A stretch of 64,000 bases of DNA from an uncultured Lachnospiraceae bacterium (GCA_947626435.1 CANQSB010000005.1:1-64000); one strand, 5' to 3'. Shown: positions 42,857-52,079, counted from the first letter of the stretch. Program-made: numbers and translations. The notes: generated by a model not told the origin, from the letters alone.

Positions 42857-44527
42857 ATGAAAAACAGGAATTTCAGACGAATTATGGCTATGGTTTTGGC
42901 AACAGGCATGATATTGTCGCTCACGGCATGCGGCGGCTCTAAAAAGCCTGAGCTGAATACGGGCGAGCTGCAGGAGGTTGACCTGGCGGAGCTTCAGTTC
43001 CCGCTTGCGGAGAAGGCTACTTTGACAGGTATGATAAGCTATCCCGCAAATACGGAGTCAAATCCGAACAACCGTACAATCTTTAAGCGCCTGCAGGAAA
43101 AGACAAACGTAGAGATTGAGTGGACGGCTATTCAGGGCGACCAGTGGGGAGATAAGATTACTCTGGCAATGGCTAATCTTGACACGCTGACGGATTTTGT
43201 GTTTACGGCGGGCTTTGGCGACAACGACCTTTTGAGGTACGCGGATCAGGGAGTAATCATTCCGCTGGAGGAGTACATAGACGCTTATATGCCTAACCTC
43301 AAAACAGTGTTTGACAAATATCCCGAATACAGGTCTATGAGCACGGCTCCCGACGGACATATATGGGCGCTGCCGTGGATTGAGCAGCTTGGCTCTGAAA
43401 AGACGGCAATCCAGACAGTGGGTGATATGAGCTTTATAAATAAGAAATGGCTTGATTTCTTAGGGCTTGATATTCCGCAGACTGTAGACGAGTTTGAGCA
43501 GACCTTGATAGCGTTCCGCGACCACGCATCAGAGCTGCAGGCGGAATTTGGAATTGAGGGAAGCATTATCCCGATGTCATGCATTGTAAACGACGGAAAT
43601 CAGGATCCCGCAATCCTCATCAACGGATTTGGCGAGGGCTACGGCGACTGCGACCAGGGCAGGCATATCGCGGTTACGGACGACTTAAAGGTAATATGCA
43701 CTGCAACGCAGCAGGGCTTTAAAGACGGCATTGCATGGCTTCATTCATTGTATGAGCAGGGGCTGATCGATCCTGAGGCGTTTACGCAGGAATGGGCGAC
43801 ATATGTTGCAAAGGGCAAATCAGGGCGCTACGGCGTATGCTTTAGCTGGGACGTTGCAAATATTGACAACATCACTGACTGGGTTCCGCTCCCCGCGCTG
43901 ACGGCAGACACCAGAAACATCACTCCCGAAAATGGCTCCTTCACAAGCGGATATGACCGCGGCAGATGCGTAGTAACCGCTGTAGCAAAAAATCCCGCGC
44001 TTGTATGCGCATGGCTTGACCAGATGTATGATCCGTTCCAGTCGCCGCAGAACAACTGGGGTACATACGGCGAGGATGACGAGTTTGACATCTTTGTGCT
44101 TGGCAAAAACGACAAGGGCGAGGATATGCTCCAGCATGCGCCTCTGGGCGATGCTTCTCCTGTAGAAGTAAGAGAGGCTGAAAGCGTAAACGGACCTCTG
44201 GCTGTTTTGGATGAGTATTACGGCGTGTATGTGACATGTCCTGACGATGCTCAGTACCGTCTTGACTGGATTAAGGATTATTATACGCCTGACATGAATA
44301 CAAAATATGTTTATCCCAACGTATTTATGAGCCAGGAGGACACAGAGGAGCTGTCAAACCTCCAGACGGACATCACAAAGACAATCAACGCGGCAAGGTC
44401 TGAATGGATTATGAACGGCTTTACAGACGCCGACTGGGACGACTATTTAAAGAGCCTTGACGCATACGGACTCAATGATATGCTTGAGATTTTCCAGAAG
44501 TATCTTGACGCATATTATCAGCAGTAA
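42857..44527 (+). CDS. Extracellular solute-binding lipoprotein of the sugar ABC system
   Basis: This 556-residue binding protein has a lipoprotein signal (MAMVLATGMILSLTAC, lipid Cys at about 25). The mature part has the LipO/LplA-like layout (SNPNNRTIFKRLQEKTNVEI) and a large two-lobed fold with many aromatics, as in oligosaccharide binders. It captures the substrate, probably sucrose or fructo-oligosaccharides judging by the GH32, fructokinase-like and amylosucrase-like genes that follow. AAAGGAG lies upstream. A hairpin just after the stop may raise the abundance of this protein's mRNA relative to downstream genes. Confidence 0.92.
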   Translation: MKNRNFRRIMAMVLATGMILSLTACGGSKKPELNTGELQEVDLAELQFPLAEKATLTGMISYPANTESNPNNRTIFKRLQEKTNVEIEWTAIQGDQWGDKITLAMANLDTLTDFVFTAGFGDNDLLRYADQGVIIPLEEYIDAYMPNLKTVFDKYPEYRSMSTAPDGHIWALPWIEQLGSEKTAIQTVGDMSFINKKWLDFLGLDIPQTVDEFEQTLIAFRDHASELQAEFGIEGSIIPMSCIVNDGNQDPAILINGFGEGYGDCDQGRHIAVTDDLKVICTATQQGFKDGIAWLHSLYEQGLIDPEAFTQEWATYVAKGKSGRYGVCFSWDVANIDNITDWVPLPALTADTRNITPENGSFTSGYDRGRCVVTAVAKNPALVCAWLDQMYDPFQSPQNNWGTYGEDDEFDIFVLGKNDKGEDMLQHAPLGDASPVEVREAESVNGPLAVLDEYYGVYVTCPDDAQYRLDWIKDYYTPDMNTKYVYPNVFMSQEDTEELSNLQTDITKTINAARSEWIMNGFTDADWDDYLKSLDAYGLNDMLEIFQKYLDAYYQQ

Positions 44528-44546
44528 TTAAAATATGAAGAAACAA

Positions 44547-44578
44547 CAAATACCCCGCAGCTCAATGTGGGGTATTTG
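44547..44578 (+). other. Intergenic hairpin without T-run after the binding-protein gene
   Basis: A perfect 10-bp stem (CAAATACCCC with GGGGTATTTG) lies 19 bp after the stop. There is no following T-run, so it is more likely an mRNA-stabilising or processing site than a terminator. Confidence 0.5.
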
Positions 44579-44650
44579 AGCAAATCGGCGCCCGCCCTGC
44601 CTTTGGATATTGGCGCGCGGCGGGCGCGGAGCAAAGACATGGAGGTTGCT

Positions 44651-46138
44651 ATGATAAGTCAAACATTACGCGAAGCGCGAAAATATGAGGAGGTTTCCGA
44701 AAAATTAATAGACAGCAAGGATCGCCCTGCCTTTCATCTGTCCACGCGCACAGGCTGGATGAACGATCCAAACGGTTTTTCGTATTACAACGGCAAATAT
44801 CACCTGTTTTACCAGTATCACCCGTATGACCTGCAGTGGGGACCTATGCATTGGGGGCATGCGGTAAGCGATGACCTTCTGCGCTGGGAGTATCTTCCCG
44901 CGGCGCTTGCGCCCGACGAGGTGTATGACAGGGACGGCTGCTTTTCGGGGAGCGCCATTGAGCTGTCTGACGGCAGGCAGCTTTTGATGTACACGGGAGT
45001 GCTGAGGGAGCGGCAGAGCAACGGCGGGTACCGCGAGATACAGACGCAGTGCCTTGCCACGGGCGACGGCGTGGACTATGAAAAATATGAGTTGAATCCC
45101 GTGCTTGACACGAAGGATTTGCCCGAGGGGTGCAGCAGAAATGATTTCAGAGATCCGAAAATGTGGCGCAGTGAAGACGGTACATATTACTGCGTGGCTG
45201 GAAACCGCCCTGCCGACGGCAGCGGGCAGATATTGCTTTTCACAAGCAGGGACGGCTTTGAGTGGAAGTACAAAAATGTGCTGATAGCCAACAAAAACCG
45301 CTTTGGGAAAATGTGGGAGTGCCCTGATTTCTTTAAATTAGACGGGAAATGGGTGCTGATTACAAGCCCGCAGGATATGCTCCCGTATGAGTTTGAATAC
45401 CACAACGGAAACGGCACGCTCTGTCTTATAGGTGATTTTGACGAGGAAAAGGGAGTTTTTACCGAGCAGCACGACCAGTCGGTTGATTACGGCATTGACT
45501 TTTACGCGCCGCAGACGATGCTCACGCCTGACGGACGCAGGGTGATGATCGGCTGGATGCAGAATTGGGACACCTGTAATTTCAGGGAGCAGGATATATT
45601 GTGGTTCGGGCAGATGAGCCTGCCGCGCGAGCTTTCGATAAAAAACGGCAGACTGTACCAAAAGCCTGTCCGTGAGCTTGAAAACCTGCGCAGTGAAAAG
45701 AAGGAGTACCGCGATGTTGTCTTTTCAGATGAGATAAGGCTTGACGGCGTGAGCGGGCGTATGATTGATATGGAAATAGAGCTTAGGCAGGAGGAAGGGC
45801 AGGACGTTTATCAGAAGTTTGCCATTCACTTTGCGGAGAATGAAAAATACTATACGTCTTTGAGCTTTCACCCGAGCGACTCTATACTCAAAATTGACAG
45901 GAAATTTTCGGGCTCGAGAAGGGCAATCATACACCAGAGGCGCAGCCGCGTAAACAGCAGCGGTGGGAAATTAAAGCTTAGGATAATCCTTGACAGGTTC
46001 AGCGTGGAGATATTCGTAAACGACGGCGAGCAGGCGCTTAGCGCCATTCTCTATACCGAGCAGGAGGCGGAGGGCATTTCCTTCTATGCTGACGGCACAG
46101 TGCATATGGATTTAGTTAAGTATAAAATACAGAATTAG
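44651..46138 (+). CDS. GH32 beta-fructosidase (cytoplasmic)
   Basis: This 495-residue GH32 enzyme hydrolyses sucrose, sucrose-6-phosphate or short fructo-oligosaccharides inside the cell. It has the three catalytic motifs: WMNDPNG (nucleophile Asp), FRDPKMW (transition-state Asp) and WECPDFF (acid/base Glu). It also has SGSAIELSDGRQLLMYTG and a C-terminal beta-sandwich (KLRIILDRFSVEIFVNDGEQ). The start at 44651 is preferred because GGAGG lies 7 bases upstream; the frame is open from 44567. There is no signal peptide. Since the transporter is ABC-type, the substrate is likely unphosphorylated. Confidence 0.93.
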   Translation: MISQTLREARKYEEVSEKLIDSKDRPAFHLSTRTGWMNDPNGFSYYNGKYHLFYQYHPYDLQWGPMHWGHAVSDDLLRWEYLPAALAPDEVYDRDGCFSGSAIELSDGRQLLMYTGVLRERQSNGGYREIQTQCLATGDGVDYEKYELNPVLDTKDLPEGCSRNDFRDPKMWRSEDGTYYCVAGNRPADGSGQILLFTSRDGFEWKYKNVLIANKNRFGKMWECPDFFKLDGKWVLITSPQDMLPYEFEYHNGNGTLCLIGDFDEEKGVFTEQHDQSVDYGIDFYAPQTMLTPDGRRVMIGWMQNWDTCNFREQDILWFGQMSLPRELSIKNGRLYQKPVRELENLRSEKKEYRDVVFSDEIRLDGVSGRMIDMEIELRQEEGQDVYQKFAIHFAENEKYYTSLSFHPSDSILKIDRKFSGSRRAIIHQRRSRVNSSGGKLKLRIILDRFSVEIFVNDGEQALSAILYTEQEAEGISFYADGTVHMDLVKYKIQN

Positions 46139-46181
46139 TGTTGGCGTAAGTGTTAGTGTAAAAAGATGGAGGGATTTATAC

Positions 46182-47138
46182 ATGAAGGTTTTTGATGTTG
46201 TGGCGCTGGGAGAGCTTTTGATTGATTTTACCGAAAACGGAACAAGCGCGCAGGGCAATCCGCTGTTTGAGGCAAATCCAGGCGGCGCTCCGTGTAATGT
46301 GCTGGCGATGCTTTCAAAGCTTGGGCACGGCACGGCGTTTGTCGGGAAAGTCGGGGAGGATTTTTTCGGCACACAGTTAAAGTCCGCGATACAGGAGGTC
46401 GGCATCTGCGCGGATTACCTGCATATGGACAAGGACGTGCATACCACGCTTGCGCTGGTGCATACCTTTCCTGACGGCGACAGGGATTTTTCGTTTTACC
46501 GCAATCCAGGGGCGGACATGATGCTTGCTGAGAGCGAAATTCCCGAGGATTTGATTGCAGGCGCGAAGATTTTCCACTTTGGAACGCTGTCAATGACGCA
46601 TGAGGGCGTGCGCGCGGCGACAAAAAAGGCGCTTGATATTGCAAAGGCGAACAATGTGGTTATTTCCTTTGATCCCAATCTGCGCCCGCCTTTGTGGGGT
46701 TCCCTTGACGAGGCAAAAGAGCAGGTGATGTGCGGCCTGCAGTATTGCGATATTTTGAAGATATCGGACAATGAGATTACGTGGCTTACAGGCGCGGAGG
46801 ATTACACAAAGGGCGCTGAGTGGATAAAGGCGCGCTACCCCCAGATAAAGCTTATTCTCGTGTCAATGGGAAAAGACGGGAGCCGCGCTTATTACAACGG
46901 CGCAATGGTTGAAACGCCCGCAAAGCTCAACGAAAAAACGATTGAAACCACGGGCGCGGGAGATACCTTCTGCGGCTGCGTGCTGCACTATGTATTGGAG
47001 CATGGGCTTGAAGGGCTGACAGAGGAGAACTTAAAGGAAATGCTGCGGTTTGCAAACAGCGCGGCATCGCTTATCACAACAAAAAAAGGCGCGCTGCGCG
47101 TAATGCCCGAGCGTGAGGAGATTGTCCAAAACATGTAG
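46182..47138 (+). CDS. PfkB family sugar kinase, probable fructokinase
   Basis: This 318-residue PfkB-type kinase likely phosphorylates fructose released by the GH32 enzyme. It shows VVALGELLIDFT and the substrate-binding NPGGAPCNVLAML near the N-terminus, SFDPNLRPPLW in the middle, and the ATP-site/catalytic motif ETTGAGDTFCGC near residue 250 (Asp is the base). Length is typical. GGAGG precedes the start. It lies 43 bp after the GH32 gene. Specificity for fructose is inferred from context. Confidence 0.92.
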   Translation: MKVFDVVALGELLIDFTENGTSAQGNPLFEANPGGAPCNVLAMLSKLGHGTAFVGKVGEDFFGTQLKSAIQEVGICADYLHMDKDVHTTLALVHTFPDGDRDFSFYRNPGADMMLAESEIPEDLIAGAKIFHFGTLSMTHEGVRAATKKALDIAKANNVVISFDPNLRPPLWGSLDEAKEQVMCGLQYCDILKISDNEITWLTGAEDYTKGAEWIKARYPQIKLILVSMGKDGSRAYYNGAMVETPAKLNEKTIETTGAGDTFCGCVLHYVLEHGLEGLTEENLKEMLRFANSAASLITTKKGALRVMPEREEIVQNM

Positions 47139-47216
47139 GGCGGCAGGGCGGATAAACAGAAAAATGATATTTGTTTCAAAAGCGGCGAAAGGGCGGCAGA
47201 AAGGCGGTCTGCAGTT

Positions 47217-49079
47217 ATGGAAAAGGCGGCAGAAAATATGGAGCATGAATATGAAAAACGTTTTGCAAGGCACATAGACGAGCTTAAATGGCTGTATATG
47301 GAGCTGTATGACAACGGCGCTATGTTTGCGGAGCTGTGCAGCTCAATGCGGGCGTTTTATGATGAGCGCGGCGGCGCGCTGAAAAGCATGGACAGGGAAA
47401 GGGAGCTCAATCCCGACTGGTATAAGCGCAACGATATGCTTGGCATGATGTTCTATGTTGATAATTTTGCGGGAAATCTTAAAGGTGTAAGAAAAAAGCT
47501 TGACTATATCAAAAAGTGCAATGTCAACTACATTCATCTGATGCCTTTCCTTGACACGCCCGACGACCGCTCGCGCTCTGACGGCGGCTATGCGGTATCT
47601 GATTTCAGAAAAGTAAGGCGGGATTTGGGGACAATGGAGGATTTGGAGGAGGTCACTTGCGCCTGCCACAAAAAGAATATAAATGTCTGCATGGATTTTG
47701 TTATGAATCACACGTCGGAGGAGCATGAGTGGGCAGTGCGCGCCCGCAGGGGAGAGAGCGAGTATATGAGCCGTTATTTCTTTTTTGACAACGCGGATAT
47801 TCCCCAGCGCTATGAGCAGACAGTGCCGCAGGTTTTTCCTACGACGGCGCCTGGGAATTTTACGTATATTCCCGAGATTAGCCATTATGTGATGACTTCG
47901 TTTTATCCGTACCAGTGGGATCTCAATTACAAAAATCCACGAGTATTCAACGAGATGATGTACAATTTCCTGTATCTGGTAAACCGTGGGATTGATATTG
48001 TGCGCATTGACGCTGTGCCGTACATATGGAAAGAGCTTGGGACATCATGCCGCAATCTGAAACAGGTTCACACGATTGTGCGCATGATGCGAATGATTAG
48101 CGAGATTGTCTGCCCTGGCGTGCTGCTTTTGGGCGAGGTTGTCATGGAGCCAAAGAAGGTTGCGCCGTATTTTGGCACTGTAGAAAAGCCCGAATGCCAT
48201 ATGTTGTATAATGTCACGACTATGGCGACTACCTGGCACACGATTGCCACAAGAGACGTTTATCTGCTCAAAAAGCAGCTTGACATCGTCAACAGCCTGC
48301 CCAAAAATTATATATTCCTCAATTACCTGCGCTGCCATGATGACATCGGCTGGGGGCTTGACTACCCCGCGCTTTTGCAGAAGGGAATGGAGGAGGTTCC
48401 CCACAAAAAATACCTTAACGATTATTTCATGGGGCTTGCGGGGAACAGCAGCAGCCGCGGAGAACTTTACAATGACGATCCTGTTACGCAGGACGCAAGA
48501 TTTTGCGGGACAACCGCTTCGATGTGCGGAATTGAAAAGGCAGCTGATGAACAAAACGAGGATATGATGGATAATGCCATAAAAATGGACATAATGCTCC
48601 ACGCATGCATGTTTATGCAGTCGGGCATTCCCGTATTGTACAGCGGAGATGAAATCGGACAGACAAACGACTGCTCCTACAAAAACGATCCGCAGAAATC
48701 ACAGGATTCACGCTATATCCACAGAGGCGCAATGCGCTGGGACAAGGCGGCTCTGGCTGAAAAACAGGGTACTGTGGAAAACAGGATATTTTCAGGTCTT
48801 GGCAGAATTGAGCAGATACGCAGGAGTGAAAAAGCTTTCGTCGCTGCCGCAGATACAAGCACGCTGGACACGGGTGAAAAAGAGATTTTGTGTATCAGGA
48901 GATGCTTTGAGGGGGAGCAGGTGCTTGGAATATTTAATTTCAGCGAGTATGAAAAGACGGCGCGCATAGAGGAAATAGACGGGGAGTATGAGGATTTAAT
49001 CAGCGGGCAGGGTATATCAGCGGCGGAAATAAATATTTCCCCTTATGGATTTTATTATTTAAAGAAAAAAATAGTGTGA
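47217..49079 (+). CDS. GH13 amylosucrase-like enzyme
   Basis: This 620-residue protein resembles amylosucrase (GH13_4), which builds alpha-1,4-glucan from sucrose and releases fructose. It has an N-terminal helical region (about 1-85, LNPDWYKRNDMLGMMFYVD), the barrel motifs SDGGYAVSDF, VMNHTSEEHEWA, the nucleophile in VRIDAVPYIWK, the acid/base in LLLGEVV and LRCHDDIGWG. The order and the GTSCRNL segment match amylosucrases more closely than sucrose phosphorylases. The start is uncertain: ATG 47217 has only AGGCGG upstream, and ATG 47238 is an alternative. With the GH32 and kinase it would split sucrose between glycolysis and glucan storage. Confidence 0.82.
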   Translation: MEKAAENMEHEYEKRFARHIDELKWLYMELYDNGAMFAELCSSMRAFYDERGGALKSMDRERELNPDWYKRNDMLGMMFYVDNFAGNLKGVRKKLDYIKKCNVNYIHLMPFLDTPDDRSRSDGGYAVSDFRKVRRDLGTMEDLEEVTCACHKKNINVCMDFVMNHTSEEHEWAVRARRGESEYMSRYFFFDNADIPQRYEQTVPQVFPTTAPGNFTYIPEISHYVMTSFYPYQWDLNYKNPRVFNEMMYNFLYLVNRGIDIVRIDAVPYIWKELGTSCRNLKQVHTIVRMMRMISEIVCPGVLLLGEVVMEPKKVAPYFGTVEKPECHMLYNVTTMATTWHTIATRDVYLLKKQLDIVNSLPKNYIFLNYLRCHDDIGWGLDYPALLQKGMEEVPHKKYLNDYFMGLAGNSSSRGELYNDDPVTQDARFCGTTASMCGIEKAADEQNEDMMDNAIKMDIMLHACMFMQSGIPVLYSGDEIGQTNDCSYKNDPQKSQDSRYIHRGAMRWDKAALAEKQGTVENRIFSGLGRIEQIRRSEKAFVAAADTSTLDTGEKEILCIRRCFEGEQVLGIFNFSEYEKTARIEEIDGEYEDLISGQGISAAEINISPYGFYYLKKKIV

Positions 49080-49149
49080 AGAATAAATTTTTTGCACGCA
49101 AGTTTATGCTGAAGGCACAAATTCGCAGGTGTATCAAGAATGTGGGGAT

Positions 49150-49175
49150 AGTGTGAAAAATAAATTTTTCACACT
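49150..49175 (+). other. Inverted repeat upstream of the surface GH32-like gene
   Basis: AGTGTGAAAAA (49150-49160) and TTTTTCACACT (49165-49175) form a perfect 11-bp stem with a four-base loop. Similar words (AGTGTGAAGAATAAATTTT and GTGTATCAAGAATG) occur once earlier at about 49073-49143, suggesting a local partial duplication. It lies 25 bp before the start codon and could be an operator or attenuator. Confidence 0.4.
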
Positions 49176-49200
49176 GTGTATCAAGAATGGAGAATTAATT

Positions 49201-50667
49201 ATGAATAAAAAGATTATAATGGCGTGTCTGATAGCGGGCGTGCTGCTTGGCGGCTGCGGGCATGGCGAAAAGGATTTTTCAAAGCTTACTACCGCGAAGG
49301 AGCAGGAGGAGGCGTACACGTACAACCGTTTTTTCCTGCCTGCCGTTGATGGCACAAGCCAGCCCTATGTGGGAGACACGATGCCTTATTACGAGGACGG
49401 CGTCTACTATATTTATTACCTAAAGGATCAGGGCGATTCCTACCACCATTCGGCATACCTTGCGACGACAGAGGATTTTGTGGCATACAAGGAATACGAC
49501 GACCCCATAATCGAAGCGTCGCCCGACGGGGGACAGGACGACTGGATCGGGACAGGTTCGGTGGTAAAGACTGGGGAAACATATTATTTTTTCTATACAG
49601 GGCACACTGATTCGGGAGAATACAAGGAAAAGATAATGGCGGCAAAGGGGGACAGCCCGTACAGCTTTGAAAAGATAGACGGTTGGGAAATCGCGCCTCC
49701 CGATGAGCTTGGACAGAAAAATGATTTCCGCGATTCGCAGGCGTACTATAATCCTGAAAGCGACGCGATTGAGATGACGGTCACAGCGTCAAAAGACGGC
49801 ACGGCAAGAATACTGAAATATACGCTCAGCGCAGACCTGCAGACTGTTTCATATGACGGGATTATATTTACAAATACGCAGGGGGATTTCTGGAATCTGG
49901 AGTGCAGCGATACCTTCCGCATGGGCGATACATGGTACATAACATATTCGGCGCAGGACGATACTCTGTGGTATGCCTCATCTGATACGCCGTATGGACC
50001 TTACGGCGAGGCAAAGCGGATGGACGGCAAGCTGTTTTATGCGGCAAAGCACGTTGAAGACGGCGAAAACGCTTATATGGCGGGCTGGGCGAGAAGGTCG
50101 GAGTCAGTAAGCTCCAACACAAGCGTTTCGGCTTGGGCAGGAAATCTTGTCGTACAGAAAATAGTCCAGAAGGACAACAAAGAGCTTACGCTTGCGCCTG
50201 TCGATAATGTAGCCGCGGATTTTTCAAAGCCCCAGAAGCTTGATTTTGAGGAAACTGACATTGCGGCGGATAATGCTTCAGGGTTCAAATATATTGACGC
50301 ATTTAACTGTTACGAAAGCTTTATGATTACAGGGGAATTTCAGTATGAGGGAGAGGGCGCTTTTGGCTTAAGCTTTGATTACAACGGTGAAACGGAAAAG
50401 AACAAGCTGATATCCATATCGCCCGCCGAAAACAAGCTGCAGCTGCTTTTCAACGAGGGAAGGACGCTGATTGCGGAAACGCAGGTGGATTTGAAGCCTA
50501 ATGAAAAGTATAGCTTTACATATATACAGGAGGGCTCAGTAGGCGTCTTTTATATCGACGGCATGGCGGCACTCACAGTCAGGATATACGGCGCGAGCGG
50601 AAAACCAATCAAATTGTTTGCCGAGGACAATTCAGTGAAATTTTCGGCTTTAAAACAGTATAGATGA
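49201..50667 (+). CDS. Surface lipoprotein with GH32-like five-blade propeller
   Basis: This 488-residue secreted lipoprotein (MACLIAGVLLGGC, lipid Cys at about 18) is related to GH32/GH43/GH68 five-bladed propellers. The canonical WMNDPNG is absent; the matching region reads PYVGDTMPYYEDGVYYIYY. DFRDSQAYY replaces RDP and NLECSDTF carries the acid/base-like Glu. The C-terminal domain (about 335-488) looks like the GH32 beta-sandwich. It is probably an extracellular fructan hydrolase or binder feeding the ABC system. The start at 49201 has GGAG 8 bases upstream. It is the last gene of the fructan locus. Confidence 0.75.
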   Translation: MNKKIIMACLIAGVLLGGCGHGEKDFSKLTTAKEQEEAYTYNRFFLPAVDGTSQPYVGDTMPYYEDGVYYIYYLKDQGDSYHHSAYLATTEDFVAYKEYDDPIIEASPDGGQDDWIGTGSVVKTGETYYFFYTGHTDSGEYKEKIMAAKGDSPYSFEKIDGWEIAPPDELGQKNDFRDSQAYYNPESDAIEMTVTASKDGTARILKYTLSADLQTVSYDGIIFTNTQGDFWNLECSDTFRMGDTWYITYSAQDDTLWYASSDTPYGPYGEAKRMDGKLFYAAKHVEDGENAYMAGWARRSESVSSNTSVSAWAGNLVVQKIVQKDNKELTLAPVDNVAADFSKPQKLDFEETDIAADNASGFKYIDAFNCYESFMITGEFQYEGEGAFGLSFDYNGETEKNKLISISPAENKLQLLFNEGRTLIAETQVDLKPNEKYSFTYIQEGSVGVFYIDGMAALTVRIYGASGKPIKLFAEDNSVKFSALKQYR

Positions 50668-50675
50668 AAAGCGCA

Positions 50676-50817
50676 TGTAACAGTTCAGCCTTTTGATTCA
50701 CTGATACGCATGATGCACACAAAATACTCCAAAGCCGCATTTTGACATTTGCGCAACTCGCAAAATCGCGTACAAAGCGATTTTACCAGCAGAATATCAT
50801 CAGGCTGAACTGTTACA
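50676..50817. mobile_element. 142-bp miniature inverted-repeat element
   Basis: Perfect 15-bp terminal inverted repeats (TGTAACAGTTCAGCC, 50676-50690, and its complement at 50803-50817) bracket non-coding sequence that contains an inner hairpin (AAAATCGC/GCGATTTT). The element lies 8 bp after the surface GH32-like gene. The flanks share GCA on both sides, possibly a 3-bp duplication. No transposase is nearby. Confidence 0.65.
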
Positions 50818-50937
50818 GCATATGCCTATTTTTTAGAGAAGGAAATCCTCTGATACCCCGCAGCTTTGTTGATGGGAGCTTTATTGTTTCTGCTTCGTCT
50901 ATTATTATATATATCGGCTACAGTACATATTTAGGGT

Positions 50938-51957
50938 TTACTTAAGATAAGAAAGCGCTTCTTCCTCTGAAAGCTTATAATTCTTTTGCAATGCTTTCTT
51001 AATTTCAACATTTCCTAAGTTTAAGCTGCGAAGCATTTCGACTGCTACTTTAATGGCGCGTTCTGTAGTTTCCTTTTCAACGCGTTCTGTAGTTTCTTTT
51101 TTAACGCGTTCTGTAGTTTCTTTTTCAACGCGTTCCGCAGTTTCTTTTTTAACGCGTTCTGTAGTTTCTTTTTCAACGCGTTCCGTTGTTTCCCTGCGTT
51201 CCTGCAATACTGCTGTATTTACAACTTCTTCAATCTCTGGTTTCATTATTTCCATCAATGCCTGACACATATCCTCATCCCCCATTTTTAATTCTTCTAC
51301 TATATTCTTGTTTGCCAATGCGCCCACTTCGAATATAGCATCTATCAGTTCCCTTTCCTTCTTGTTACTTACCTTCCTGGAATATTCGATGGCTCTTGCC
51401 ATTTCCTGCTTCGTTACATTATCCGACAGCAGGTTAAACCATTCATGGTTTTCATGGGTAAGCTCTTTTCCTACGATTATCTGTGTCGGGAATTTTAACC
51501 CGCTTTCTATGTAATATATCCCCTTGTAGGGATTTGATACCATGTAGCTGTTTTCTTCAAAATACTTGAACAATCCAATGGGCTTTGACTCGCGTATCAG
51601 TGTAACTGACACTTCATCAAATCCTATAGTATTAATGCCTTCGCCGTATGCCTTATATAAATGAGCATATCCCTGTGTCTTTGATACATCATCTATGGAC
51701 AGTGAAGCTCTCGCTGATTTGTACTCAAGTATGTTGTACTTTTTAAAAAATTTTCCTATCTCGTTCCTGATGATTGCATTCTTTTTCTTTTTTATTACCA
51801 GACAGTCTATCAGCAGGGGCTTTCTGTTGAGGTTATGTTCCATCTCAAATTCCAAGTCGTCCTTATTCTCCCAAAGCTCCATTTCAAGGGCTGCCGCAAA
51901 CGCGGGATGCCACTGCAGCTTTTGTTTCTTTTCTGCCTTTGTTTTCTCTTTCGCCAT
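50938..51957 (-). CDS. PD-(D/E)XK-like protein with 8-residue tandem repeats
   Basis: This 339-residue protein of unknown function has an N-terminal nuclease-like core (LIDCLVIKKKK followed by NILEYKSARASL, a D...ExK pattern), resembling Rpn/transposase-associated PD-(D/E)XK proteins. Residues about 255-300 are tandem repeats (ETTERVEK / ETTERVKK), predicted as a charged helix. The C-terminus (about 305-339) looks like a short helical tail (LNLGNVEIKKALQKNYKLSE). Such proteins occur in many copies in Lachnospiraceae. The ATG is preceded by AAGGGGAGC. It is flanked by a miniature inverted-repeat element and intergenic hairpins. The stop is 120 bp from the inverted-repeat element. Confidence 0.7.
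   Translation of the reverse strand: MAKEKTKAEKKQKLQWHPAFAAALEMELWENKDDLEFEMEHNLNRKPLLIDCLVIKKKKNAIIRNEIGKFFKKYNILEYKSARASLSIDDVSKTQGYAHLYKAYGEGINTIGFDEVSVTLIRESKPIGLFKYFEENSYMVSNPYKGIYYIESGLKFPTQIIVGKELTHENHEWFNLLSDNVTKQEMARAIEYSRKVSNKKERELIDAIFEVGALANKNIVEELKMGDEDMCQALMEIMKPEIEEVVNTAVLQERRETTERVEKETTERVKKETAERVEKETTERVKKETTERVEKETTERAIKVAVEMLRSLNLGNVEIKKALQKNYKLSEEEALSYLK
51057..51192 (-). repeat. 24-bp in-frame tandem repeats
   Basis: Five complete 24-bp units plus a partial sixth (plus-strand consensus CGCGTTCTGTAGTTTCTTTT with CAA/TAA ends) encode the ETTERVEK/ETTERVKK octads. Alternate units are identical, as expected from recent slippage. Confidence 0.85.
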
Positions 51958-52042
51958 TCTGCTCCCCTTATAGTATTTTATTAATTTGTAATTTTATTAT
52001 ACCGTTGCCGGGATAATATGTAAAGGTCTATCTACCTTTGGC

Positions 52043-52079
52043 TTTCCCCATTTTTATAGTGTGGTAAAAAATGGGGAAA
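52043..52079. other. Intergenic hairpin
   Basis: TTTCCCCATTTTT (52043-52055) pairs with AAAAATGGGGAAA (52067-52079). It lies 86 bp upstream of the minus-strand PD-(D/E)XK-like gene in the 478-bp gap 51958-52435. The remainder of this gap contains a terminator-like hairpin and a partial repeat copy, with no gene. Confidence 0.45.

Noticed and set aside
49073-49200. Riboswitch upstream of the surface GH32-like gene
   Set aside because: Only a simple inverted repeat and a partial duplication are seen; no known aptamer motif was recognised.
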